Shown: positions 16,037 to 26,418 of the stretch, piece by piece
How the letters are laid out: each line of letters opens with the position of its first letter
Numbering within the stretch: the first letter of the stretch is position 1
Origin: an uncultured Mucilaginibacter sp.
GTDB taxonomy: Bacteria > Bacteroidota > Bacteroidia > Sphingobacteriales > Sphingobacteriaceae
Assembly (NCBI RefSeq): GCF_903893715.1
Contig: NZ_CAITNG010000121.1
Span: forward strand, 1 to 64,000
Direction of reading: 5' to 3'
Length of the DNA stretch: 64,000 bases
The notes under the pieces: generated by a model
Told to the model about the DNA's origin: nothing
Databases searched by the model: none
What the model saw: the letters and a program-made list of their open reading frames with translations, nothing else
Made by a program: the position numbers and the translations under genes

Positions 16037-17080
16037 TTAATCATTTTGTCCGGCAGCAGCCGACATATATTTTTGCCACTTGGCCAGTACCGATTCGAAA
16101 TCAGGCGGCAAAGGTGCCTCAAAATAAACAAATTTGCGTGTTGTAGGGTGCACAAAACCAAGGCTTTGCGCATGTAAGGCCTGGCGCGGCATCAATTCAA
16201 AACCGTTCTCAACAAACTGTTTGTACTTGCTGAATACGGTGCCTTTTAAAATGCTGTCGCCGCCGTAAGTGGCATCGCTAAACAAAGGGTGGCCGATGTG
16301 TTTCATATGGGCGCGTATCTGGTGTGTGCGGCCGGTTTCCAACTGGCATTCTATCAGGGTAACGTAGTTGAGGCGTTGCAGCACTTTGTAATGGGTAACG
16401 CTCCATTTGCCCTTTTCGGGGTCATCGTAAATGCTCATTACCCGGCGGTCTTTAATACTGCGGCCAATATAGCCTTCAACGGTGCCGTCGGTTTCCAGGT
16501 CGCCCCAAACCAGGGCGATGTATTTGCGGGCAATGGTATGCTCGTAAAACTGGCGGGCTAACCAGGTCATGGCGCGTTCGTTCTTACTGATGAGGAGTAG
16601 TCCCGAGGTATCCTTGTCGATGCGGTGCACCAATCCCGGCCTGCCATCATTCCCCGGAAGGGTTGGCAATTGCTGGAAATGGTATACCAAACCATTTACC
16701 AGAGTACCGGTATAGTTGTTATAACCCGGATGGACCACCAAACCGGCGGGTTTGTTCACCACCAATACATCATCGTCCTCATAAACAATGTCGAGCGGGA
16801 TGTTTTCGGGGTAAACTTCAGTATCGCGAGGCGGATGCGGCAGTACCACCGATATTACATCCAAAGGCTTTACTTTGTAGCTGGGTTTGATGAGTTTATC
16901 GTTCACCAGCACGTTGCCCAGGTCGATAGCGTTTTGGATGCGGTTACGCGAGGCATTCTCGATGCGGTGCATCAGGAATTTGTCTATCCGCAACAGCGAC
17001 TGGCCTTTATCAACCACCACGCGCAAATGTTCGTATAGGTCCTGTTCTTCCTGTTCGTCTATTTCGGGTTGGTGGCTCAT
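16037..17080 (-). CDS. rluD: RluD-type pseudouridine synthase
   Basis: A 347-residue RNA pseudouridine synthase, probably modifying helix 69 of 23S rRNA. An S4 RNA-binding domain (RIDKFLMHRIENASRNRIQNAI, about 30-90) precedes the catalytic domain, with the aspartate in GLVHRIDKDTSGLLLISK. RTHQIRAHMKHIGHPLFSD is the conserved family block. ATG 17080 is preferred; a TTG 9 bp upstream would add three residues. Confidence 0.92.
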   Translation of the reverse strand: MSHQPEIDEQEEQDLYEHLRVVVDKGQSLLRIDKFLMHRIENASRNRIQNAIDLGNVLVNDKLIKPSYKVKPLDVISVVLPHPPRDTEVYPENIPLDIVYEDDDVLVVNKPAGLVVHPGYNNYTGTLVNGLVYHFQQLPTLPGNDGRPGLVHRIDKDTSGLLLISKNERAMTWLARQFYEHTIARKYIALVWGDLETDGTVEGYIGRSIKDRRVMSIYDDPEKGKWSVTHYKVLQRLNYVTLIECQLETGRTHQIRAHMKHIGHPLFSDATYGGDSILKGTVFSKYKQFVENGFELMPRQALHAQSLGFVHPTTRKFVYFEAPLPPDFESVLAKWQKYMSAAAGQND

Positions 17081-17115
17081 TAGGGGCAAAAATACTGGTT
17101 TTTTTAAGGGGTATC

Positions 17116-17123
17116 TAATTTTG
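17116..17123 (+). promoter_or_regulatory. -7 element of the PLP deaminase gene
   Basis: TAATTTTG, 34 bp before the ATG at 17158. No good -33 element was seen. Confidence 0.45.
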
Positions 17124-17157
17124 TGTACTTTTAATGTGAACGGTGAGTAAAGAAAAT

Positions 17158-18051
17158 ATGATGAAAGAGATTGACCTTGAAATATTCAGCCCGGTACACG
17201 AAGTGAGGCATCCTTTGCTGGATGAAAAGGGCATTTATCTATATCTTAAACGTGATGACCTGATACACCCGGTGATATCGGGCAATAAGTGGCGAAAGTT
17301 AAAGTACCTGCTTAAAAAAGCGCGAGAAGAAAAGCGCAGCCACCTGGTTACTTTTGGCGGTGCATACTCAAACCACCTCATAGCAACGGCTGCAGCCGCG
17401 GCACAGTTTGGGTTTAAGGCAACCGGAATTGTACGGGGCGAGGAAGTGATGAACGACCATATTTTTTTATGTCGCCTTTATGGCATGGAGCTGATATTTG
17501 TTGACCGGGAAAGTTATCGTAAAAAGGCGGCGTTGTTTGCCCATTATTTTGGCGACGATGCGGATGCCCTATTTATCGACGAAGGCGGAGCATCGCCCGA
17601 GGGCGCCTTAGGCTGTGCCGAAATAGTTGATGAATTAATGGACAATTATCATCATATATTTTGTGCCTGTGGTACGGGTACAACCGCTGCAGGTATTATC
17701 AATGGCATTAATAATAATTACCTGGAAACGGAATTTCACGCGGTTCCTGTGTTTAAAAACGGCGGTTTTATGGCGAATGAGATAGATAAATACGTTTTAA
17801 AACCGTCGGTTTATCAATTACATACGGATTATCATTTTGGGGGTTATGCTAAAGCCACTCGCGAGCTGATATCGTTTATAAAACAATTTGTGATGGCAAC
17901 CGGTATCCTTATAGAACCGGTGTATACGGGAAAAATGCTGCATGCCATATTTGATTTAGCAGCAAAAAATTATTTTCAGCCCGGTAATAAAATATTAGCA
18001 GTTCATACAGGTGGTTTGTTAGGCTTGTTGGGAATGGCCGATAAGTTTTAA
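17158..18051 (+). CDS. ACC deaminase / D-cysteine desulfhydrase family protein
   Basis: A 297-residue PLP enzyme of fold type II, related to 1-aminocyclopropane-1-carboxylate deaminase and D-cysteine desulfhydrase. The PLP lysine lies in VISGNKWRKLKYLL; TFGGAYSNHLIATAAAAA and the phosphate-binding CGTGTTAAGI follow; HTGGLLGLLG ends the protein. Sequence reading alone does not separate ACC from D-Cys substrates. ATG 17158 is preferred over GTG 17143, which would add MSKEN. Confidence 0.82.
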   Translation: MMKEIDLEIFSPVHEVRHPLLDEKGIYLYLKRDDLIHPVISGNKWRKLKYLLKKAREEKRSHLVTFGGAYSNHLIATAAAAAQFGFKATGIVRGEEVMNDHIFLCRLYGMELIFVDRESYRKKAALFAHYFGDDADALFIDEGGASPEGALGCAEIVDELMDNYHHIFCACGTGTTAAGIINGINNNYLETEFHAVPVFKNGGFMANEIDKYVLKPSVYQLHTDYHFGGYAKATRELISFIKQFVMATGILIEPVYTGKMLHAIFDLAAKNYFQPGNKILAVHTGGLLGLLGMADKF

Positions 18052-18364
18052 CTTTAAAGCAATGCTTAAAATATGCTTAATCGGGTAAATACACCTATTA
18101 TATAGGTTTTATTTTATTAAAATGCGCTTATAAAAATTACATTGTAATTAATTAATTATCACCAAATGCAGGATAGGAAAATGTTTATGAATTATTTTTA
18201 AATAATACACACTTTTTAACACATAAAACGTTAGTTATCATTATAATTGAAGTTAAAATAATTTGATTATAAAAAATTATACTGAAAATCAATTAAATTT
18301 GCAGCTGTATCAATTTTCCCCGGGTTGATGCAAATGCACAAAATTCAAGCACTTATTAATTAAC
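18052..18364. other. 313-bp A/T-rich gap
   Basis: No coding frame of note. It is strongly A/T-rich with TTAATTAATTA tracts. A TAAATTTG -7 element is at 18294-18301, 63 bp before the next ATG. A TTTG at 18262 is 28 bp upstream of it, too far for a normal -33. Confidence 0.5.
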
Positions 18365-18817
18365 ATGAGCAAGCACACCGAAAAATTAAGAAAACAACTA
18401 TTGGAAATATCCGAAGTTGTTAACGCCTTCCGCTCGGAAGCCGTACAAGTTAAAATTATTGACAGACTATTGGACAGCATCATTGAGGGTGACAGACATG
18501 ACGGCGATGGAGAATCGTTGAAACTCCAGGACAATCGTGGCAGGAAAAGAAGAGAGTATGAAGATGATGGAACAGAAGGTAGGATAAGAAACCGCAAAAA
18601 ACCCGGCGCTACAAAAATCCTTAATCAAATCATCCACACCGATTTCTTTGAAACACGCAGATCAATAGCCGCGATAGCTAACTACTGCAGGGATTCGTAT
18701 GATTCTGATTTTAAAACTTCAGAACTGTCGGGTATCTTGTTGAAGCTTGCAAACGAGGGCAAGCTGAAACGCGAAAGAAACAACGAGAACAACAGGTTTG
18801 ATTACGTAAAACCCTGA
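18365..18817 (+). CDS. hypothetical protein, charged linker and C-terminal helical domain
   Basis: A 150-residue protein of no recognised family. Residues 1-45 look like two amphipathic helices (LRKQLLEISEVVNAFRSEAV). Residues 50-85 are a highly charged, probably disordered linker with alternating acidic and RKRRE-type basic stretches. Residues 85-150 look like a compact winged-helix-like domain (SIAAIANYCRDSYDSDF, ELSGILLKLANEGKLKRER). The basic linker and fold suggest nucleic-acid binding, which is inference. It stands alone after the A/T-rich gap. Confidence 0.6.
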   Translation: MSKHTEKLRKQLLEISEVVNAFRSEAVQVKIIDRLLDSIIEGDRHDGDGESLKLQDNRGRKRREYEDDGTEGRIRNRKKPGATKILNQIIHTDFFETRRSIAAIANYCRDSYDSDFKTSELSGILLKLANEGKLKRERNNENNRFDYVKP

Positions 18818-18872
18818 AAATTGTGTTGATGTGGTCGGTAATAAATCTCGCTTATTACCGGCAATCGACACC

Positions 18873-19595
18873 TTATCTAAGGTCAAAAAGGTTTTCCACC
18901 CCTAACAGTTTTTTAGAAGTAAAACCTTCTGCGTATTTAACCCCGATCGATTTTCCAAATTCGCGGGCGCGGCCATCAAGCATGTAATAAAACTCGGGCG
19001 ATGAAATGTATGTTTCATGCTTCTCATTCGAGCCGGGGTTGTGAAATTGCGTGCCATAGGCCTTTACGCTCTCCATTTTTTTATCCCAATAGTCAGTAAT
19101 ATCTACAATGATATCGGGTTGGATATATTGATCCTGGATAAAATGTAGAACCAATGAGGGCCTCCAAGCTTCTTGCCGAACACCATTAAAATCGGTCTCA
19201 ATTTTTATCAGTCCGGCCAAAAAAGCTGATGTCTCAACTAAATCGCTCGCGCGTCCATGATCGGGATGTCTGTCGTGATAGGCGTTGGTGATTACAATTT
19301 GGGGTCTGTATTTCCTGATGGCGGTAATTACCTTTAACTGGTGTTCTTTATCATTTGCAAAAAAGCCATCAGCCAAACCTAAATTTTCGCGAATAGTCAG
19401 GCCTAAAATTTTCGCGGCGGCGGCAGCCTCTATATCGCGCAATTCAGCAGAACCACGTGTACCTAATTCACCACGGGTAAGGTCCACTATACCAACTTTA
19501 TGCCCCAAAGCTATATGTTTAAGGATGGTTCCCGCACAACCTAACTCGGCATCGTCAGGATGTACAGCCAGTACAAGGATATCTAATTTTAGCAT
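18873..19595 (-). CDS. bshB1: bacillithiol biosynthesis deacetylase BshB1
   Basis: A 240-residue LmbE/PIG-L-family zinc deacetylase that converts GlcNAc-malate to GlcN-malate, the second step of bacillithiol synthesis. The zinc motif is VHPDDAELGCAG with the partner site YHDRHPDHGRAS; DLTRGELGTRGS is typical of BshB1. It is the last gene of DUF4294-gpx-bshB1, with 1 bp to gpx. A low-molecular-weight thiol gene coupled to a peroxidase gene suggests thiol-dependent peroxide defence. Confidence 0.92.
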   Translation of the reverse strand: MLKLDILVLAVHPDDAELGCAGTILKHIALGHKVGIVDLTRGELGTRGSAELRDIEAAAAAKILGLTIRENLGLADGFFANDKEHQLKVITAIRKYRPQIVITNAYHDRHPDHGRASDLVETSAFLAGLIKIETDFNGVRQEAWRPSLVLHFIQDQYIQPDIIVDITDYWDKKMESVKAYGTQFHNPGSNEKHETYISSPEFYYMLDGRAREFGKSIGVKYAEGFTSKKLLGVENLFDLR

Positions 19596-19596
19596 A

Positions 19597-20100
19597 TTAA
19601 CTTTGAGATGATAGCAAGCGGGTTATCTTTCTTTTGATTTTGGCCGAATTTGGTTTGGTAAAAGGGTAAAAAAAATCGACCACTTCGCCTTTCCTGTTTA
19701 TCAGGTATTTATGAAAATTCCACTTCGGTTGCGACCTTATATGCCCGTTCAATTTTTTGTCGGCAAGGAACTTAAATAGAGGGTGAGCGTAAGTACCCCT
19801 AACCCTTATTTTACCAAACATTTGATAGTTAGCCCCATGGTTTACATGGCAAAAACTTTCAATCTCCGCACCGTCTAATGGCTCCTGGCCACCAAAATCA
19901 TTCGAAGGAAAAGCTAATATCTCGAAGTCTGTATTTTCAAATTCCTTTCTTAGTTCTTCCAAATCGTTCAGTTGCGGAGCAAACCCGCAAGCGGAAGCTG
20001 TGTTCACTATCAAAAGTACTTTATTGCTATACTTCGACAGGCTTATTTCTTCACCGTTTAACTTTTCAACATTAAAGCGGTAAATGGTATGTTCGTTCAT
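19597..20100 (-). CDS. glutathione peroxidase family protein
   Basis: A 167-residue thiol peroxidase of the GPx fold. The peroxidatic Cys is in NTASACGFAPQ, the conserved Gln in NDFGGQEP and the Trp in WNFHKYLI. In the usual FPCNQFGGQEP block the first Cys is Ser here (FPSNDFGGQEP). Non-animal GPx enzymes generally use thioredoxin; linkage to bshB1 raises the possibility of bacillithiol or bacilliredoxin as reductant. It abuts the DUF4294 gene with no gap. Confidence 0.88.
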   Translation of the reverse strand: MNEHTIYRFNVEKLNGEEISLSKYSNKVLLIVNTASACGFAPQLNDLEELRKEFENTDFEILAFPSNDFGGQEPLDGAEIESFCHVNHGANYQMFGKIRVRGTYAHPLFKFLADKKLNGHIRSQPKWNFHKYLINRKGEVVDFFYPFTKPNSAKIKRKITRLLSSQS

Positions 20101-20715
20101 TTAGTCCCTGTGATATTTATAACCAGCCTTATCAAGTATGTTTTCTATTTCGTACTCCTCTTGCGGGTCGTAGGTCTCTTTCAAATCATGGCCAAACAAC
20201 CTCGCAAGCGATTGAAACATAAAAGCATTGATACTGCCTTTTAACTCTTTTACTAACGCATAACTGGTATTGCCTGTTTCACGGTTTACTAATTTTATCA
20301 ATATTTCGCCCTGCGTAATGCTCATGTCTTTAATTTTGGCATTAAAAAGGTCTTTTATTTGTTTGTCGCACGCGTTAACCAAAGCCTTTTGTTTGGCTTT
20401 ATCGCCGGTTAAGGCCAAATCGCGCTCCAGTTGGCGGTACCTGTTGCCCGCAAACATTGCATAAGGGGCTACTTTAAGTACGTTGTATCTCAGTTGGTAA
20501 TAATTGTTGCGCGCATCTTTATCAGCAAAGGTACGATGGTCATATATCGAAACATCTTTTAATAGTAACCAAGGTATCATCTCACCGTCAACTTCTGCAA
20601 CGGCTACCTTAATGGTATCATTTTTGCCCAATTTAGGCATAGGCGGATGCGCACTTTGAGCAAGGGCACACCCTGCAAAGCAAGTAAAAACACATAAAAG
20701 CCCAATAATTTTCAT
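20101..20715 (-). CDS. DUF4294 secreted protein
   Basis: A 204-residue protein with a signal peptide (about 1-19, CALAQ). DUF4294 is a Bacteroidota family of unknown function; typical are EVDGEMIPWLLLKDVSIYD, the arginine- and tyrosine-rich helix NNYYQLRYNVLKVAPYA and the block GEILIKLVNRETGNTSY. It leads the three-gene unit with gpx and bshB1, and the immediate abutment implies translational coupling. Confidence 0.85.
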   Translation of the reverse strand: MKIIGLLCVFTCFAGCALAQSAHPPMPKLGKNDTIKVAVAEVDGEMIPWLLLKDVSIYDHRTFADKDARNNYYQLRYNVLKVAPYAMFAGNRYRQLERDLALTGDKAKQKALVNACDKQIKDLFNAKIKDMSITQGEILIKLVNRETGNTSYALVKELKGSINAFMFQSLARLFGHDLKETYDPQEEYEIENILDKAGYKYHRD

Positions 20716-20728
20716 AATTTTACGTATA

Positions 20729-20736
20729 CAAAATTA
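20729..20736 (-). promoter_or_regulatory. -7 element of the DUF4294-gpx-bshB1 unit
   Basis: On the minus strand TAATTTTG lies 13 bp before the ATG at 20715. The -33 element is not evident. Confidence 0.45.
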
Positions 20737-20900
20737 AAGCTATTTTTTAGGTATTTGGTTAAACAAGCCACAATTAATAGTTTGTTACAATAATATTGCA
20801 TTTATAAATACCCGATTGTTTAAGAAGTAACCCATAATTACGTTTTAATAACGAAGAAATTACACCGGTAGTTCATAAACAAAAATATAAGCCGCTCTGA

Positions 20901-23120
20901 ATGAAAGAATTAGTGATTGACCTGGAAGTTGAGAAGAACGAAATACTAAAAAGATACCGTGCCTTGCTGCGTGCCTGTAAAGCTACCATGCAAAAAGGCG
21001 ATAAGGCCATGATACGCAAGGCTTTTGATATGGCGTTGGAAAGCCATAAAGATATGCGCCGTAAATCGGGCGAGCCTTATATTTATCACCCGATTGCCGT
21101 AGCACAGATAGCTGCCGAAGAAATAGGCTTGGGTACTACATCCATTGTTTGCGCATTGCTGCACGATGTTGTTGAGGATACTGCTGTTACCTTGGATGAT
21201 ATTGAACGTGAGTTTGGCAAAAAGGTGGCCAAAATTATTGACGGGCTCACCAAAATTTCGGGGGTATTTGATACCAACAGCTCGTTACAAGCCGAAAACT
21301 TCCGTAAGATGCTGCTTACCCTCGCTGATGATGTCAGGGTAATTCTGATAAAATTGGCCGACAGGCTCCATAACATGCGCACTATGGAGTTTATGCCGCG
21401 CGATAAGCAGTTGAAACTATCATCGGAAACGATATACCTGTATGCCCCTTTGGCACACAGGCTGGGGTTGTATGCCATAAAGTCGGAACTGGAAGACCTC
21501 TCGATGAAATACACCGAGCACGAAACTTACCAGTTCATCAAAAATAAACTGAACGAGAAAAAGGCGGAGCGGGAAAAATTCATCCGGGATTTTATTGAAC
21601 CGGTAAAAAAAGTCATATCGGCACAGGATTTACATTCTGATATTTTTGGCAGGCCAAAGTCTATCCACTCCATTTGGAACAAGATGAAGAAAAAGGCTAT
21701 CCCTTTTGAGGAAGTTTATGACCTTTTTGCAATCCGTATCATATTAGACAGCCAGCCCGACCAGGAAAAAGCGGATTGCTGGAAAGCCTACTCCATTGTT
21801 ACCGACCTTTATCGCCCCAATCCCGATCGGCTGCGCGACTGGATATCTTCGCCAAAAGCAAATGGGTATGAAAGTTTACACACTACAGTAATGGGGCCGC
21901 GCGGACAATGGGTTGAAGTACAGATACGTACAAAGCGGATGAACGAAATTGCCGAGAAAGGCTTCGCCGCGCACTGGAAGTATAAAGAATCATCAAGCGA
22001 CAGCGGGCTTGACCTGTGGGTACAAAAAGTACGCGAGATGTTAAAGAACCCCGACTCGAACGCGCTCGACTTTTTGGATGATTTTAAAATGAACCTCTTT
22101 TCGGACGAGATATTCATTTTTACGCCGAAAGGAGCGCTCATACAATTGCCATTGAACGCTACAGCACTGGATTTCGCTTTCGAGATACATAGTGACGTTG
22201 GTGCAAGTTGCATTGGTGCCAAGGTTAACCATAAACTGGTGCCGCTGGGGTATAAACTGCAAAACGGCGATCAGGTTGAAATCATTACTTCGGGTAAACA
22301 AACACCTAAGGAAGACTGGCTGAACATTGTGGTTACTGCCAAAGCGAAGGCAAAAATCAAGTCGTCATTAAAAGAAGAAAAGCGCAAAATTGCCGACGAC
22401 GGTAAGGAGATATTGGAACGTAAGATGAAATCGTTAAAGATTACTTACAACTCCGACAATATTTATAAACTAAGCTATTTCTTTAAACTACAATCTACCC
22501 AGGACCTGTTTTATAACGTGGCCAAGGGGTTGATTGACATGAAGGACCTGCGCGAGTTTGTTGCATCCGAAAAAATTGTTGAATTAAAACCACAAGACAA
22601 AATTGAAACCGACCAGGTGCAAAACCTGCTCAGGAGCGTCAAAACGAAAGACAGCGATATATTACTGATCGGCGAAGACATGCAAAAAATTGACTATAAA
22701 CTGGCCAATTGCTGCAACCCAATACCCGGTGATGATGTTTTCGGCTTTATTACCGTCGGCGACGGCATCAAGATACACCGTACCAACTGCCCGAATGCAA
22801 CCAAACTGATGTCGAACTATGGTTATAGAGTAGTGAAGGCTCGCTGGACCAACCAGCAGGAACTGGCATTTTTAACCGGGCTACGCATTACCGGTATTGA
22901 TGATGTGGGCTTGATAAACAAGTTGACTACCGTTATATCGAACGATTTTAAGGTGAACATACGATCTATTACGGTTGACAGCGATAATGGAATTTTTGAA
23001 GGATCGATTATGGTTTATGTTAACGATACCGAGCATTTGGATAACCTGATCAAAAAATTAAATACCGTTAGGGGTATAACTTCCGTTACCCGTTTCGATT
23101 CGATTGAAAAAGCATCTTGA
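20901..23120 (+). CDS. bifunctional (p)ppGpp synthetase/hydrolase (RelA/SpoT)
   Basis: A 739-residue Rel/SpoT protein controlling the stringent response. The HD hydrolase domain has H63 and HDVVEDT at 88-94, so hydrolase residues are intact. The synthetase domain follows (about 245-380: GRPKSIHSIWNKMKKK, YDLFAIRIIL, ESLHTTVMGP). The TGS domain is near 400-460 (IFIFTPKGALIQLP), a Cys-containing linker at LANCCNPIPGDDV, and the ACT/RRM domain at the end. Both activities look competent. Confidence 0.96.
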   Translation: MKELVIDLEVEKNEILKRYRALLRACKATMQKGDKAMIRKAFDMALESHKDMRRKSGEPYIYHPIAVAQIAAEEIGLGTTSIVCALLHDVVEDTAVTLDDIEREFGKKVAKIIDGLTKISGVFDTNSSLQAENFRKMLLTLADDVRVILIKLADRLHNMRTMEFMPRDKQLKLSSETIYLYAPLAHRLGLYAIKSELEDLSMKYTEHETYQFIKNKLNEKKAEREKFIRDFIEPVKKVISAQDLHSDIFGRPKSIHSIWNKMKKKAIPFEEVYDLFAIRIILDSQPDQEKADCWKAYSIVTDLYRPNPDRLRDWISSPKANGYESLHTTVMGPRGQWVEVQIRTKRMNEIAEKGFAAHWKYKESSSDSGLDLWVQKVREMLKNPDSNALDFLDDFKMNLFSDEIFIFTPKGALIQLPLNATALDFAFEIHSDVGASCIGAKVNHKLVPLGYKLQNGDQVEIITSGKQTPKEDWLNIVVTAKAKAKIKSSLKEEKRKIADDGKEILERKMKSLKITYNSDNIYKLSYFFKLQSTQDLFYNVAKGLIDMKDLREFVASEKIVELKPQDKIETDQVQNLLRSVKTKDSDILLIGEDMQKIDYKLANCCNPIPGDDVFGFITVGDGIKIHRTNCPNATKLMSNYGYRVVKARWTNQQELAFLTGLRITGIDDVGLINKLTTVISNDFKVNIRSITVDSDNGIFEGSIMVYVNDTEHLDNLIKKLNTVRGITSVTRFDSIEKAS

Positions 23121-23125
23121 GTTAA

Positions 23126-23150
23126 CGTGTATACTACACGACATTTTTTT
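23126..23150 (+). terminator. terminator-like hairpin after the Rel/SpoT gene
   Basis: CGTGTA-TAC-TACACG followed shortly by seven Ts (23144-23150), 5 bp after the stop codon. The stem is only 6 bp. As a perfect inverted repeat just upstream of fur it could also be an operator. Confidence 0.5.
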
Positions 23151-23174
23151 CCGTGGACTATAAACTAAAACGAC

Positions 23175-23182
23175 TAACTTTG
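23175..23182 (+). promoter_or_regulatory. -7 element of the fur-family gene
   Basis: TAACTTTG, 19 bp before the ATG at 23202. No clear -33 TTG was found. Confidence 0.5.
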
Positions 23183-23201
23183 AACTGAATAAAGTATAAA
23201 C

Positions 23202-23669
23202 ATGTCCCAGCAGGAAACCAGCGCAATGGTTAAAAAAATTTTCGAGGCTTATCTCGAGAATAAAAGTCTCAGGAAAACCCCTGAGCGCTTTGCCATACTC
23301 GAAGAAATATACTCTCGTACCGACCATTTTGATGTGGAATCGCTGTATATCCATATGAAAAACAAAAAATACCGGGTAAGCAGAGCAACCGTTTATAATA
23401 CGCTTGAATTATTGGTAAGCTGCGATCTGGTAACAAAACACCAGTTTGGCAAAAACATGGCCCAATTTGAAAAATCGTACGGGTATAAACAACATGACCA
23501 TATTATTTGCATTGATTGCGGCAAGGTGGTTGAGTTTTGCGACCCACGTATTCAACAAATACAATCGATGATGGGCGATATATTAAAATTTGACATCAAA
23601 CACCACTCGTTGAACCTTTACGGGAACTGCGATAAATTAAAAACGGGGGTGTGCGACAGGAGGAATTAA
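23202..23669 (+). CDS. Fur-family metalloregulator
   Basis: A 155-residue transcription regulator. The winged helix has [15 protein letters not shown] and the recognition region [15 protein letters not shown]. The dimerisation/metal domain has [17 protein letters not shown] (CxxC) and a C-terminal Cys pair (CDKLKTGVC) spaced wider than the standard second CxxC. Whether it is Fur, PerR or Zur cannot be settled from sequence alone. It lies between the Rel/SpoT and purA genes on one strand. Confidence 0.88.
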   Translation: MSQQETSAMVKKIFEAYLENKSLRKTPERFAILEEIYSRTDHFDVESLYIHMKNKKYRVSRATVYNTLELLVSCDLVTKHQFGKNMAQFEKSYGYKQHDHIICIDCGKVVEFCDPRIQQIQSMMGDILKFDIKHHSLNLYGNCDKLKTGVCDRRN

Positions 23670-23724
23670 AGTTTCCTTTTTGATAAAATCTTCAAATTAA
23701 TCTGCATAGTTTAGTTAATGATTA

Positions 23725-23732
23725 TACCTTTG
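23725..23732 (+). promoter_or_regulatory. -7 element of purA
   Basis: TACCTTTG, 60 bp before the ATG at 23793. The -33 region is weak. Confidence 0.45.
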
Positions 23733-23792
23733 AACTTCTTCTTTGAAACGAAGGATACCAAAATGTTTTTTTGATAAAAATAAATAAGATAA

Positions 23793-25070
<1,278 letters not shown>

Positions 25071-25095
25071 CAGATATTAACTTAAATGAATAAGT

Positions 25096-25119
25096 AAAGG
25101 GCCGGTAATTCGGCCTTTT
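25096..25119 (+). terminator. terminator after purA
   Basis: AAAGGGCCG-GTAATT-CGGCCTTTT: a GC-rich stem with a T-rich 3' arm, 25 bp after the purA stop and before the pabB-like gene. Confidence 0.7.
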
Positions 25120-25143
25120 ATCATTTTTACAGGTTTTATACGA

Positions 25144-26418
25144 ATGAGGATCGCCACCGGAACCGTCGATTTGCTACTATTTAAAAGCAAAGCCCTGCAT
25201 TGGGCTTCTGGCTTTGAGGTGTGCGCATACCTCGATTCGAACGGATTTAGTGACCCGTACTCAAAATTTGAAACCCTACTGGCGATTGGTATTAAACACT
25301 CCGTACGTTGCAATGAAGGGAGTGCTTTTGAGGAACTGGATACTTTCAGGAAAAAAAATCCCGGCTTTGTATTGGGATTTTTTTCATACGATTTGAAAAA
25401 TGAGACTGAAGAACTCGCCTCTCAAAATGCGGACCATCTCCATTTTCCTGAACTGTATTTTTTTGTACCCAAGCATGTCCTACTATTTAAAGGCGCCGAA
25501 ATCGAGATTATTTCGGATGATGCGGGAAAGATATTCGACGCGATAAAGTCCTATCCTGAACTAGAGTCGAAAACCCCAACTAACGTAGCTATCAAGGCGC
25601 GTTTTAGCCGCGACGAGTATATCACGACGGTTAAAACCATTCAGCAGCACATCACACGCGGGGATATTTACGAGACCAACTTTTGCCAGGAGTTTTATGC
25701 GGAAAACTGTGTGTTACAGCCATTGGATGTTTTCGTGAAACTGAACCGTGTATCACCAACACCATTTTCGGCGTTCTTTAAGTTAAATAACAAGTATATC
25801 CTCTCTGCTTCGCCCGAAAGATATCTGGCCAAACGCGGGGAGCGACTCATATCGCAACCCATAAAAGGGACTGCAAAACGCGGTATTGACAAGGCAGAAG
25901 ACGAACACCTGAAAACCGAACTAAAAAACCACCCTAAAGAACAGCAGGAAAACGTAATGATTGTAGATCTGGTGCGTAACGATTTGACTCGTGCCGCCAA
26001 ACCAGGTACGGTGCGAGTGGAAGAACTATTCGGCATATACAGTTTTGAGCAAGTACACCAAATGATATCGACCGTTACCTGTATAAAAAACGAAGCGTTG
26101 AGCGATGTGCAGGCCATCAAGCGCACCTTTCCGATGGGCAGCATGACAGGAGCACCCAAAGTGAGCGCCATGCGCCTGATGGAGCAATATGAGCGTACCA
26201 AGCGGGGTGTATACTCGGGTGCCATTGGCTATTTCGGTCCGGATGACGATTTCGATTTTAATGTGGTTATCCGGACCATTTTTTACAATGCAGAGAACCG
26301 TTATCTCTCGTTACAGGTAGGAAGCGCCATTACGCACAATGCCTATCCCGAAAAGGAATATGAGGAATGTTTGTTGAAAGCGAAGGCTATATTTGAGGTG
26401 TTAGGCTGTAATTTATAA
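25144..26418 (+). CDS. pabB: aminodeoxychorismate synthase component I-like
   Basis: A 424-residue chorismate-binding enzyme (anthranilate/aminodeoxychorismate synthase component I). The conserved C-terminal half shows QQHITRGDIYETNFCQEF, SASPERYLAKRGERLISQPIKGTAKRG (split by family variation), ENVMIVDLVRNDL, GSMTGAPKVSAM and YSGAIGYFGPD. With no trp genes nearby, and a class IV aminotransferase at 15179, a PabB role in folate synthesis is likelier than TrpE. The glutaminase subunit is not in the window. It overlaps its convergent neighbour by 6 bp. Confidence 0.85.
   Translation: MRIATGTVDLLLFKSKALHWASGFEVCAYLDSNGFSDPYSKFETLLAIGIKHSVRCNEGSAFEELDTFRKKNPGFVLGFFSYDLKNETEELASQNADHLHFPELYFFVPKHVLLFKGAEIEIISDDAGKIFDAIKSYPELESKTPTNVAIKARFSRDEYITTVKTIQQHITRGDIYETNFCQEFYAENCVLQPLDVFVKLNRVSPTPFSAFFKLNNKYILSASPERYLAKRGERLISQPIKGTAKRGIDKAEDEHLKTELKNHPKEQQENVMIVDLVRNDLTRAAKPGTVRVEELFGIYSFEQVHQMISTVTCIKNEALSDVQAIKRTFPMGSMTGAPKVSAMRLMEQYERTKRGVYSGAIGYFGPDDDFDFNVVIRTIFYNAENRYLSLQVGSAITHNAYPEKEYEECLLKAKAIFEVLGCNL

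Noticed and set aside
23126-23140. Fur/PerR box
   Set aside because: The 6-3-6 palindrome does not resemble a Fur or PerR box; with the following T-run a terminator is simpler, though an operator is not excluded.
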